Made by a program: the position numbers and the translations under genes
In this document: positions 24,722 to 32,006 of the stretch, piece by piece
How positions within the stretch are numbered: position 1 is the first letter of the stretch
Layout of the letters: each line of letters begins with the position of its first letter
Source of the DNA: Anaerolineae bacterium
GTDB lineage: Bacteria; Chloroflexota; Anaerolineae; Promineifilales; Promineifilaceae
NCBI GenBank assembly: GCA_030425205.1
Contig: JAUIAP010000049.1
Location: 1-44,521 of the forward strand
Direction of reading: 5' to 3'
Length of the DNA stretch: 44,521 nt
The notes under the pieces: generated by a model
Databases searched by the model: none
What the model was told of the DNA's origin: nothing
Seen by the model: only the letters and a program-made list of their open reading frames with translations

Positions 24722-25348
24722 ATGCACATCATCGATTTAACACTCCAAATGGACAACGAACTGCTCGGTATGTCGCTAACGCAGCATACGACCGTCGCTG
24801 TGGAGGGGTACAACATCCTCAACGTCGCGTTTAACACCCACACAGGCACCCATCTCGATGCGCCGCGCCACTTTATTGACGGCGCAGCATCGCTTAACAC
24901 GATGCCGTTAGCGAAATGCGTCGGTGAAGCATTGATCGTCGATCTGTCGCATAAGGAGCCGCGCAGCCTGATCACAATTGATGATTTGATGCATGTGGCA
25001 GATCGGATTGGACAGGGAACGCGGCTTTTGTTGCGGACAGATTGGGATTTGCGGGCACATTCGGCCGATTATCGCACCCACTTTCCGCGCATTTCGCTCG
25101 AATTGGCAGAATGGCTAGCGGAACGTGGCATTTGGTTGCTCGGACTCGAACACCCGTCAGTTGCCGCGCTCGACAATTTGCGCGAATTGACCGATGTGCA
25201 TCAAGCGTTGCTTCGCAGCGAGATCGTGATCGTCGAAAGTCTCGCTAACTTGCGTGAATTGCCTGAGACGGTGACGTTTGTCGCACTGCCGCTCAAGCTC
25301 AAAGATGGGGATGGGTCGCCTGTGCGTGCCATCGCTATCGTGGAGTAG
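24722..25348 (+). CDS. Cyclase-family (kynurenine formamidase-like) hydrolase
   Basis: A 208-aa metal-dependent hydrolase of the cyclase/KynB family. The zinc-binding signature HTGTHLDAPRHF is present, as is the later LLGLEHPSVA-type strand. Family members open cyclic amides or lactones or hydrolyse formyl-kynurenine; in this operon a lactone or related sugar-acid step is more likely. The frame is open from ATG 24692, which overlaps the upstream stop as ATGA. ATG 24722, however, has GGGAG eight bases before it and begins MHIIDLTLQ, the usual start of the family. The FAH-family gene follows after four bases, indicating tight cotranscription. Confidence 0.82.
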   Translation: MHIIDLTLQMDNELLGMSLTQHTTVAVEGYNILNVAFNTHTGTHLDAPRHFIDGAASLNTMPLAKCVGEALIVDLSHKEPRSLITIDDLMHVADRIGQGTRLLLRTDWDLRAHSADYRTHFPRISLELAEWLAERGIWLLGLEHPSVAALDNLRELTDVHQALLRSEIVIVESLANLRELPETVTFVALPLKLKDGDGSPVRAIAIVE

Positions 25349-25352
25349 GCGT

Positions 25353-26198
25353 ATGCGGTTAACCAAACATGCGACGAGCGTAGGTGAACGGTGGGCGTTG
25401 GATGGGCGATATTTATCGGCCGATTTTCGCCTCACCGATCTGCTCAAATTGTCACAAGACGAGATATTTGCACAGTTGGCGGGGGCGGTGATTGGAGATT
25501 CGGCCGATTCCCCCCTCCTGCCACCCATCGAGGCGACGCAAGAGGTGTGGGCGTGCGGCGTGACCTATCTCCGCAGCCGCGATGCGCGACAAGCGGAGTC
25601 AAACGTCGCCGACGTTTATGAGCGCGTTTACGATGCAGACCGCCCCGAGGTGTTTTTCAAATCGCTCGGCTGGCGCGTGCGCGGACATGGGCAAACCGTG
25701 CGGATTCGTGCCGATAGTAGTTGGGATGTGCCAGAACCAGAGTTGACGCTGGTCGTCAACGCCCATCAAGAGATCATCGGCTACTGCGTCGGCAACGATA
25801 TGTCCTCACGCTCGATTGAGGGCGAGAATCCGCTCTATCTGCCGCAGGCGAAGACGTATCGCGGTGCGTGTGCGTTGGGGCCAGCCCTCGTTCTGGGGCG
25901 GGAATTAATGTTACGCACGTTGCCAATCGGCTTGACGATCATTCGACAGGGCGACGTCGTTTTCAATGGCGCGACCCACGTCAACAAGATGAAGCGGGAA
26001 TCGGCCGAACTCGTCACTTGGCTGTGCCGTGAGCTCGATTTTCCAGAGGGCGTATTTCTGATGACGGGAACAGGGCTTGTCCCAGACGACTCGTTCACCT
26101 TGCAAAGTGGCGACCACATCACCATCACGATTGGCGATTTGCGTCTCGAAAATATGGTGTCGCCGCCAGCGATGCACACGCACCTTCCTTCTAGGTGA
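25353..26198 (+). CDS. Fumarylacetoacetate hydrolase-family protein, 2-keto-3-deoxy-pentonate dehydratase-like
   Basis: A 281-aa FAH-fold enzyme. GVTYLRSRDAR, FFKSLGWRV, the metal-binding DVPEPELTLVV (Glu-x-Glu) and the signature NDMSSRSIEGENPLYLPQAK are all present. The last matches 2-dehydro-3-deoxy-D-arabinonate (or L-arabinonate) dehydratases, which convert the keto-deoxy acid to 2-oxoglutarate semialdehyde in non-phosphorylative pentose breakdown. With the SDR enzymes and cyclase upstream, it suggests an oxidative sugar pathway whose aldonate dehydratase is not visible here. ATG 25353 has GGAG seven bases upstream, overlapping the end of the previous gene. The frame is intact, and the operon ends here. 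Confidence 0.85.
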   Translation: MRLTKHATSVGERWALDGRYLSADFRLTDLLKLSQDEIFAQLAGAVIGDSADSPLLPPIEATQEVWACGVTYLRSRDARQAESNVADVYERVYDADRPEVFFKSLGWRVRGHGQTVRIRADSSWDVPEPELTLVVNAHQEIIGYCVGNDMSSRSIEGENPLYLPQAKTYRGACALGPALVLGRELMLRTLPIGLTIIRQGDVVFNGATHVNKMKRESAELVTWLCRELDFPEGVFLMTGTGLVPDDSFTLQSGDHITITIGDLRLENMVSPPAMHTHLPSR

Positions 26199-26312
26199 AC
26201 TTTGCTAACAGTTTTGCTATCTAAAAATCACGACCAGCAGTCTCAAGCGTGAGGTTCGCTATCAGGTGCAGAGCCTAGTTTATATAGCCAGTCATATTAA
26301 TGTAAAAATTAC

Positions 26313-26343
26313 TTGACTGTTCCCTTGGGGACGCGCCTATCCT
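26313..26343 (+). promoter_or_regulatory. MerR-type promoter with 19-bp spacer and dyad
   Basis: TTGACT (26313-26318) and TATCCT (26338-26343) are separated by 19 bp, longer than the normal 17. The spacer contains an imperfect dyad (GTTCCC TT GGGGAC). This is the hallmark of promoters that MerR-family activators twist into shape, and it lies 31 bases before a MerR gene. Self-activation is the likely use. Confidence 0.65.
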
Positions 26344-26374
26344 TAAAAAAACTAACGTTCCTTGGAGAAAAATA

Positions 26375-27253
26375 GTGAAGATAGCAAAAGTAGTAGAAAC
26401 CACAGCCCTGACAAAAAAAGCAATCCGTTATTATGAAGCGGCTGGATTAATCCAGCCGGAAATACTGGAAAATGGCTACCGAGAATACTCAGGTGACACG
26501 ATCAACAGATTGCGCATGATCAAGACCCTTAGAAACTTGTCTTTTTCGATTGAGGAAATTCGTCTTTGTCTCGCAAACGAAACGTCCCTACACGCTCATT
26601 TTGAATCAAAATCGAAACAATTGCAGGGAGACAAAGACCAATTATCCATGGTCATCGACCTCCTCAATCAATTTATTACCCAACAACGTTCACTTGAAGA
26701 TATAACTGAATTTCAAGAAGAAGTGGACAAACTGATACAAAACCGTCCGATACAGCTGCGCATTCTATTACGTCAGGTGTTTCCTGGAGCTCTCGGGGAA
26801 CTATTGGCAGCAGCCTATGGACAGTTTCTTGAAGAGCCGCTTGTCTCCGCAGAACAAAAGGAGGCATGGGAGGCGCTTGTTGTCGAACTGGATGAACTTG
26901 ATCCGATAGTCGTTCCAGACGATCTGCTCTTGTGGGTGCAAAAGAATAACAATAAAAAAGAAATTCAGAACAATGTTTTGAGGATGCAAGAAGAATACAG
27001 TCATAGTTATGATGATTTTTTACATCGCAAACAGGAAGCTGTAGAGAACTATCTAAAGGATTCGGAAGGTAAAAGAAAATCCTATTCAAATCAGGATTTG
27101 ATACTGTTTTTGGTCAAAGAGGGAAAACCAGTTGTAGAAGTCATAGGGAAATATCTCCCTATTCTAAGCAAAGCGTATCAGCAATTTTATCTAAAGCAGT
27201 CTAGATTTCTCCATGATAATCCTGAACTAATTGAAAAGCTAAAGAGAAACTAG
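26375..27253 (+). CDS. MerR-family transcriptional regulator
   Basis: A 292-aa regulator. The winged helix (1-70: AIRYYEAAGLIQP, NGYREYSGDTINRLRMIKTLRNLSFSIEEI) is followed by a coiled coil and a roughly 180-residue helical effector region that I do not recognise. The start is GTG 26375 with GGAGAA six bases before it. The gene is visibly AT-rich, uses Lys/Glu/Asn/Ile heavily and lacks the TCGGCCGA palindrome seen elsewhere. This points to transfer from a low-GC Firmicute-like donor. It stands alone; its promoter has the long-spacer architecture of MerR-controlled genes. The inducer is unknown. Confidence 0.85.
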   Translation: MKIAKVVETTALTKKAIRYYEAAGLIQPEILENGYREYSGDTINRLRMIKTLRNLSFSIEEIRLCLANETSLHAHFESKSKQLQGDKDQLSMVIDLLNQFITQQRSLEDITEFQEEVDKLIQNRPIQLRILLRQVFPGALGELLAAAYGQFLEEPLVSAEQKEAWEALVVELDELDPIVVPDDLLLWVQKNNNKKEIQNNVLRMQEEYSHSYDDFLHRKQEAVENYLKDSEGKRKSYSNQDLILFLVKEGKPVVEVIGKYLPILSKAYQQFYLKQSRFLHDNPELIEKLKRN

Positions 27254-27311
27254 CGCCTCACAAAGTACTGCTGACTGGCAAAACCGTGTGGTGAACTAGC
27301 GGGACGGCTTA

Positions 27312-27361
27312 CCTACCGTCGGTGGGCCGTTTGTCACTAGGACTGGGACACCGACGGTAGG
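27312..27361. repeat. 13-bp inverted repeat with 24-base loop
   Basis: CCTACCGTCGGTG at 27312-27324 is the exact inverted copy of 27349-27361. It lies between the convergent MerR gene and the minus-strand Rep-like gene, so it may terminate both. Alternatively it marks the right edge of the plasmid-like block. Confidence 0.5.
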
Positions 27362-27442
27362 CATCCAGAAGCAACAGGAAAAAGTAAAGAGAAATCCCGT
27401 AAAAGCACGGCAAACAATTTCCGACCTCGCGGCACGGATAAA

Positions 27443-28666
27443 TTACGAATGTTGAATGATGCAGTCACATGCCTTCGTGTCTCCTTCTTGCCGTTGGTTG
27501 GTCGTATTGTGCCAGCCATTCCAAATAACCGTGCATGATTTCTGACGCTCGCGTAAGTAGAGGCGTTCCTGTTTATGCGCCTGTTTAGCGGCGTGCCGTC
27601 CGTCGGTAAAGTAAAGTCGCTCTTGCCGCTTAGATTGTGACGTGTTGCCCTGTGTCCCGTATTTCGCAAGGTCACGTCGCAGTTGGCGGTTGAGTGGCTT
27701 TGTGCCGTCGGTGGCACTCGTTTCGTAAGGTGCAAGATAGCTGTTGGGGAGACGGCGCGCCCATTGGAGCCGCCGGTCGCCGTCTGGCGCGGTGAAGGCA
27801 AAGGCAGCCCGACCATGTTCCCACAGGGCAAGTTCTCTATCTTGTGTATCTAAAATGGCGAAGTTGGTGACGCGCGCGACCTCGCACTGTTGGTCGTAGT
27901 CACGCTGTGTGCGCGGGGCAACGCCCGTGATTGTTTGCAAGCTGTCCCGTGAGATAGGCAACGCTTCCCGCCCGGCATGAAAACAGGCATAGAAGCTGGC
28001 ACGCACGCCGCCGATGGTCTGTAACAGGTCTGCGATGGGAAGTTCGACGGCGCTGCCTTGTAAATAAGCCAAATCTAGGTTTGCGGCGACGCGCGTTGTG
28101 CCATAGAGCCAGAGTCGACCGCAATCATCCCGTTCCCAGAGCACCCCTTTTCCCGCCTGCAAAAGTTGACGCAGTCGTCGCCAGCCACAGACGCGCAGGG
28201 GTGACGCCTTATCTGTTAGGGCAGTTCTCACCTCAGTGACATCTAACCACCCCCTGCCCTGCGCGTCGAGATGACGACAGAGTAGCCAAATTCGGCCGAT
28301 TGCCGCCATCTCCTCGCGCAACATTGCCGCCAATAGTGTCGGCTGCACGCGAATAGTTGTGCGCTTTTGCGTCACAACGCATGGCGCGTCTGGCAGAATG
28401 TCAAGCGAGATGGGTTGGCGTGGGCGTTGGTTTTGTGGAGATGGTTGAACCGGCGGCCGAGTGCGGAGAGTGGCAACTTGCGGTGCAGTATTGATAGAAA
28501 CAGCATGTTGCACCGCGTGTTGCGCGGCGCATTCTTGTGCTGAATGGATCTCCTGATCTGTCACGCGCGGTGTCCGCTGCTGACGCATGGTCAGTAGCCG
28601 CTCGTTGGCAGCGCGCAATTGCGCGGACAAATTGACAGGATCACGGAATCGTGCTATCGTTGCCAT
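27443..28666 (-). CDS. Putative plasmid replication-initiator-like protein (unassigned)
   Basis: A 407-aa basic protein that I cannot place in a named family. Visible parts are a Gln/Arg-rich N-terminus (about 1-95), a helix-rich centre with winged-helix-like stretches (GRIWLLCRHLD, WRRLRQLLQAGKG, then ISRDSLQTITGVAPRTQRDY) and an Arg/Gln/Lys-rich tail with a repeated QERLY motif. The position beside parA, a ribbon-helix-helix gene and an antirepressor, behind a hairpin-rich region, is where plasmid rep genes sit. That is the reason for the suggestion. ATG 28666 has GGAG ten bases upstream; frames extending to 28711 are less well supported. Confidence 0.5.
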   Translation of the reverse strand: MATIARFRDPVNLSAQLRAANERLLTMRQQRTPRVTDQEIHSAQECAAQHAVQHAVSINTAPQVATLRTRPPVQPSPQNQRPRQPISLDILPDAPCVVTQKRTTIRVQPTLLAAMLREEMAAIGRIWLLCRHLDAQGRGWLDVTEVRTALTDKASPLRVCGWRRLRQLLQAGKGVLWERDDCGRLWLYGTTRVAANLDLAYLQGSAVELPIADLLQTIGGVRASFYACFHAGREALPISRDSLQTITGVAPRTQRDYDQQCEVARVTNFAILDTQDRELALWEHGRAAFAFTAPDGDRRLQWARRLPNSYLAPYETSATDGTKPLNRQLRRDLAKYGTQGNTSQSKRQERLYFTDGRHAAKQAHKQERLYLRERQKSCTVIWNGWHNTTNQRQEGDTKACDCIIQHS

Positions 28667-28728
28667 GCTGTTTTGGCTCCTATGTGAGAGGTACACCATC
28701 CCCCTCCCCAATCAAGGAGCTTTCTTGG

Positions 28729-28815
28729 TGAGATAACCATCAGGGTCGAAACTAATGGGTTATCTCAGACGAAAATATTCAATTTTAGAAGCTAGCCATT
28801 TGGCTAGCTTTTTCG
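28729..28815 (+). ncRNA. Candidate small structured RNA with terminator, antisense to the Rep-like leader
   Basis: Two hairpins stand in tandem on the plus strand: TGAGATAACC (28729-28738) with 28758-28767, then a 9-bp stem AAGCTAGCC (28789-28797) with 28802-28810 followed by a T-run. The second is a good rho-independent terminator, yet no plus-strand gene precedes it. It lies opposite the presumed 5' leader of the minus-strand Rep-like gene. That is the geometry of counter-transcribed RNAs that set plasmid copy number. No promoter was confidently identified. Confidence 0.4.
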
Positions 28816-29396
28816 TTTCTAGGATAGAAATGTTTATCCTAGAGACGGCAAAAAACCGCCTATCTTTAACTACAATGCGCAAACATTGCGGTCAAAGAGA
28901 GACGGTTTTTGGCAGAACGAGAAGTTAAATTGTTTGAATAGAGACGCATAGCCAATCCTGATAACAAAACTTGTATTAAATTGAGGATTGTAGCTGAGTG
29001 AGAGTGCGTCTGTTTTGCAATGATGACACAATTTCGTATAATCATTTACAACGGTTTGCCCAATCAACACAATCCGTAGATAGGTAAACTTTATACCCCA
29101 TCCGTTCAAGCTCTGCTGCACCCGCGAAAGTGAAAACAGAGCTTGTTCTGTTTTTAGGTCAAAGTTTCAAACGATTATAAACAGATCGCCCAAAATTGCG
29201 AAGATCAATTTCAGAGATTTCAGATCAGGTGTGCTAGGAAAACAGGCTAAATTGTTTGTTCATTTCTACGACAGCGAATTGCCTGCACGCCGTCGATTGT
29301 CTTATTACAGTTGACAAAACACACCATACTAAAACTAACGCCAAAGCGTGTTGTGACTCGTGATTTAGCGTCCCCCGTGAAACGACGAAATTCGGC
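28816..29396. other. Gene-free hairpin-rich stretch, possible origin region
   Basis: About 580 bases without a supportable gene. Near its left end are a perfect 9-bp stem TCTAGGATA (28818-28826) with 28835-28843, and AAAAACCG (28851-28858) with CGGTTTTT (28903-28910). The rest is AT-rich. Small minus-strand open frames at 28870-29121 and 29234-29416 have no protein character. In a plasmid-like block this would be the place for an origin, but no clear iteron set is visible here. Confidence 0.35.
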
Positions 29397-30230
29397 TTAG
29401 AAAGGCACTTCCCCATCTGTCAGTGATTGATACCAACCCGTCAGAAAGTTCATTGCCTCGTCAAATTTGCTGGCTGGCAGCATCTTGTAGCTTGTGATGT
29501 CAAAGCGACGGTACAGCTCGCCATAGACACCCCCAAACTCGTTGCGGCGACTGCGTTGACCGAGTTCGAAGGCAATTGCCTTGACCGCTTGGCTAATGCG
29601 GCTGGCTTGCGCCTCATCGACTTTGTGTGAGACAGCCTTGCTGCTGTCACTTTCTAGTGTTTGCAAACGCGCGTCGAGCAGTTGGATATCACTGCGGGTT
29701 TCAACGATATGGTCGTCGAGTTTGGCTTCTAGAATCAACTGTTGTCGCGCCATTTGCATGACGGCGCGCGCCATCTTGTAGGCTTGTGCGGCGGGAGAGT
29801 CGCCATCGAGTAGATTGTCGATAACTTTATCGGGCCGATGGGTGATTTGGTCATGCAAGAACGCTTCGGACAAAACGCGGTAACAGTCGATTTGGTATTG
29901 GATCAATTTCGGCCGAATTGCCTCCTTCACCCGCGACGCATTGATGCCAAACAGCCAACCGTTTAACATGTCGAGTGGCAGGCAGCGCATCTCTATATTA
30001 CGCGTGCGATTGGGTTCTGTAAGTGTAACACTTACGGAACGGACAAACTGGCTCAACACCAGGTCACGGCTAATGCGCTCGTTCTGCCCCTGCCAGGCGA
30101 CACCGATTAAATCGCAGATCGGCCGAACTGGAACATAAATCCCCCCATCCTCGACCCGCACCGCCACGATCTCATCATCATAAAACTGAATGCTGCGTTG
30201 TTCGACCACAGCTAAATTGCTCTCAGACAT
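29397..30230 (-). CDS. P22-type antirepressor (P22_AR_N) with ORF6C-like C-terminus
   Basis: A 277-aa protein. The N-terminal 110 residues match the phage P22 antirepressor family (IYVPVRPICDLIGVAWQGQ, LPLDMLNGWLFGI, RPKLIQYQIDCYRVLSEAF). The centre is helical, and the end (about 215-275) resembles an ORF6C-type domain. Such proteins bind and inactivate repressors or act as regulators on phages and plasmids. ATG 30230 has GAGGG just upstream, inside the stop region of the preceding gene. It is therefore the third gene of the parA operon. The open frame back to 30335 overlaps the ribbon-helix-helix gene and is rejected. Confidence 0.8.
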   Translation of the reverse strand: MSESNLAVVEQRSIQFYDDEIVAVRVEDGGIYVPVRPICDLIGVAWQGQNERISRDLVLSQFVRSVSVTLTEPNRTRNIEMRCLPLDMLNGWLFGINASRVKEAIRPKLIQYQIDCYRVLSEAFLHDQITHRPDKVIDNLLDGDSPAAQAYKMARAVMQMARQQLILEAKLDDHIVETRSDIQLLDARLQTLESDSSKAVSHKVDEAQASRISQAVKAIAFELGQRSRRNEFGGVYGELYRRFDITSYKMLPASKFDEAMNFLTGWYQSLTDGEVPF

Positions 30231-30237
30231 GTTGCCC

Positions 30238-30609
30238 TCATGTATTGCTTGTCCAATGAGACAGCTTTGCCTCACCGCGTACGGCGACGATTTCGACCTC
30301 TGGCGTGATCCCTTCATCGAGCGCAGACAACCCATAGTCGATCAGCCAACGAAAGAGCGCGGCCTGACTTAATCCCAACTCTTTTGCCTTCTCACGCACG
30401 TAGTCGAGTTGGGCCGGCGCGATCAAAATCTGCTTGCGCTTGTACTGTCCGGCCATCGTGCGGTCGCCTGTCGCAACGGCGATGTCGCGCGCATTGTGCC
30501 CATCCATCTGGGAGAACAGCTTCGAGCGTGTTTGCTTTGGTTTGCGTGCGCTGAGGTCTTCTAATGCATCGACCAACTGGTCAGGTGAGGAAAAATCTTT
30601 CTTAGCCAT
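30238..30609 (-). CDS. Ribbon-helix-helix protein, candidate centromere-binding partner of ParA
   Basis: A 123-aa basic protein. The N-terminal half is flexible and charged. The C-terminal half has a ribbon-helix-helix pattern: beta-strand YKRKQILIAP, helix AQLDYVREKAKEL, turn GLS, helix QAALFRWLIDYGL. Small proteins of this kind (ParG, Omega, CopG) bind short direct repeats and stimulate ParA ATPase through a mobile tail. Its start overlaps the parA stop by eight bases, the usual arrangement of a type Ib partition operon. The likely binding site is the heptamer array upstream of parA. Confidence 0.72.
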   Translation of the reverse strand: MAKKDFSSPDQLVDALEDLSARKPKQTRSKLFSQMDGHNARDIAVATGDRTMAGQYKRKQILIAPAQLDYVREKAKELGLSQAALFRWLIDYGLSALDEGITPEVEIVAVRGEAKLSHWTSNT

Positions 30610-31474
30610 TGAGAACGCTCCTTACGAGGTCTTGATATGCTTTAGCCGGTTTGGATTCAGGCGAATACTCGAACAGCGTGCGCCCATCGGCCGCGGGACT
30701 CTCTTTAACGTGTACGCTTTCGGGAATCGGGGTTGAAACGCGATTGCCATAGCGATTTTTTAGCCACTCGACCGTTTGCGAGGCCAAAATTTGGCGATTG
30801 TGCATCATTGTTGGGACGATGTGCGAGATGCGAACTTTGAAGCCCCGCTCCTGAATCATCATCAAAATGTCGTCCGTATGCTGCTGTGCGCCGATTGCGC
30901 TGAGGCGATCTGTCTTAACTGGCACGATCACATCATCGGCAAATTCATAGACAGCCGTTTTGAGTGCATCGAGATTAGGCGGGCAGTCGATGATGATGTA
31001 GCTGAATGTCGGTTTGACACGTTCAAAACGATCGGATAGTAGTGTATCCATCTGTCGTTTGATAACTGGCGCACGTCGTGAACGACTGATCGAGGCTTGG
31101 TATGCATTGACGGAGTCGATGGCAACCACATTATCTATAGATAAACTAAGCTCATTTGTGGCAGGGGCGAGAAAGAGATTCGGCCGATTTAATCCCTCTG
31201 ACCCGCGATCAACGCTAATAATAAACTCGCGCATGGGGCAATCGGAATCGTTGATGAGGTTGCTGATACATGCCCCGTCTGGGTTTAATTTTGGATGGTA
31301 GACGCGCTCACGTACACCAAACATATCTGCCTGATTCCCCTGCGTGTCGAGATCGAGCAGCAAGACACGCCCACCCTCCCCTAATTCAGTTGCCAATCCA
31401 TATGCTAAGTTAGCGGCAGTCGTTGTCTTGCCAACGCCTCCCTTGTTATTTGCAATCGCAATCACTTTTGTCAT
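30602..31474 (-). CDS. parA: ParA-family partition ATPase
   Basis: A 290-aa ATPase that moves plasmids or chromosomes by forming gradients on nucleoid DNA. The deviant Walker A box is KGGVGKTTT with the signature lysine K11 and K16. Walker A' (LLLDLDTQGN) and Walker B (YIIIDCPPNLDALKTAV) follow, and the C-terminal PESVHVKESP motif matches ParA/Soj proteins. There is no N-terminal helix-turn-helix, so this is a short (type Ib-like) ParA whose operon is probably repressed by the ribbon-helix-helix protein. Its ATG has GAGG upstream and lies 33 bases from the start of the heptamer array. Confidence 0.92.
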   Translation of the reverse strand: MTKVIAIANNKGGVGKTTTAANLAYGLATELGEGGRVLLLDLDTQGNQADMFGVRERVYHPKLNPDGACISNLINDSDCPMREFIISVDRGSEGLNRPNLFLAPATNELSLSIDNVVAIDSVNAYQASISRSRRAPVIKRQMDTLLSDRFERVKPTFSYIIIDCPPNLDALKTAVYEFADDVIVPVKTDRLSAIGAQQHTDDILMMIQERGFKVRISHIVPTMMHNRQILASQTVEWLKNRYGNRVSTPIPESVHVKESPAADGRTLFEYSPESKPAKAYQDLVRSVLNG

Positions 31475-31506
31475 TGGATTTGATCCTCACTCATGAAAAT
31501 TATTGT

Positions 31507-31669
31507 TGACTTCAATTGACTTCACAATGAAGTCAATGTGAGGTCACGCTTAAGTCACTTGACCTCAAAAATAACATGCTGGATTTCTGTTGTCAAGTAA
31601 ACATTTTGATGAAGTCATGTGAAGTCAATAAGACTTCATTATGAAGTCACTGTGAAGTCAATTGACTTC
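31507..31669. repeat. Phased heptamer array, candidate parC centromere/operator
   Basis: Twelve copies of GAAGTCA or its complement TGACTTC, in both orientations, form two blocks of six. Block 1 starts at 31507, 31517, 31529, 31540 (GAGGTCA), 31551 (TAAGTCA) and 31560 (TGACCTC). Block 2 starts at 31611, 31621, 31631 (AGACTTC), 31643, 31654 and 31663. Eight copies are exact. Spacing is 9-12 bp, close to one helical turn, and block 2 repeats block 1 about 104 bp away. It lies just upstream of parA. Confidence 0.8.
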
Positions 31670-32006
31670 ATAATTAATGAGAGCGATTGTATGGAAAATT
31701 CGGCCGAAATCGACACGCACTTTTGAAAGTTACACAGCTTTATGCCGAATAGAGGAGGGGGATGCAATTAGATAGGTTAGTTTATGTATGCAAAAGAGGA
31801 TGGAGCGGATCGGGTTACTGTTGAGAGAAGTGGATGATTGAGTAAATCGGCCGAATCCAAAACACCGCGATATACCAACAGCCACCCATAATCGCGTCAG
31901 CCCGTGAAGCGGGTTTGCAAGATCCGGCATGGGGGGACTATAGTGGACGGGTTGAACGTGGTGATTTCGGCCGAAAAAACGATCGCCGCGCAGGAGCAAA
32001 TGAACC
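31670..32006. other. Intergenic stretch with three TCGGCCGA palindromes
   Basis: Between the heptamer array and the SGNH hydrolase gene there is no supportable gene. The palindrome TCGGCCGA occurs three times (about 31702, 31846 and 31968). A GGAG ribosome site for the next gene lies at 31993-31996. No convincing promoter was recognised. Confidence 0.4.

Noticed and set aside
28870..29416. Two small minus-strand open frames (83 and 60 codons) as plasmid genes
   Set aside because: Residue composition is random-looking, ribosome sites are poor, and one overlaps hairpins; kept only as non-coding origin-like DNA.
31507..31669. Possible CRISPR array in the repeated region upstream of parA
   Set aside because: The repeat is only seven bases, in both orientations, with 2-5 base gaps; there are no spacers of CRISPR length and no cas genes.
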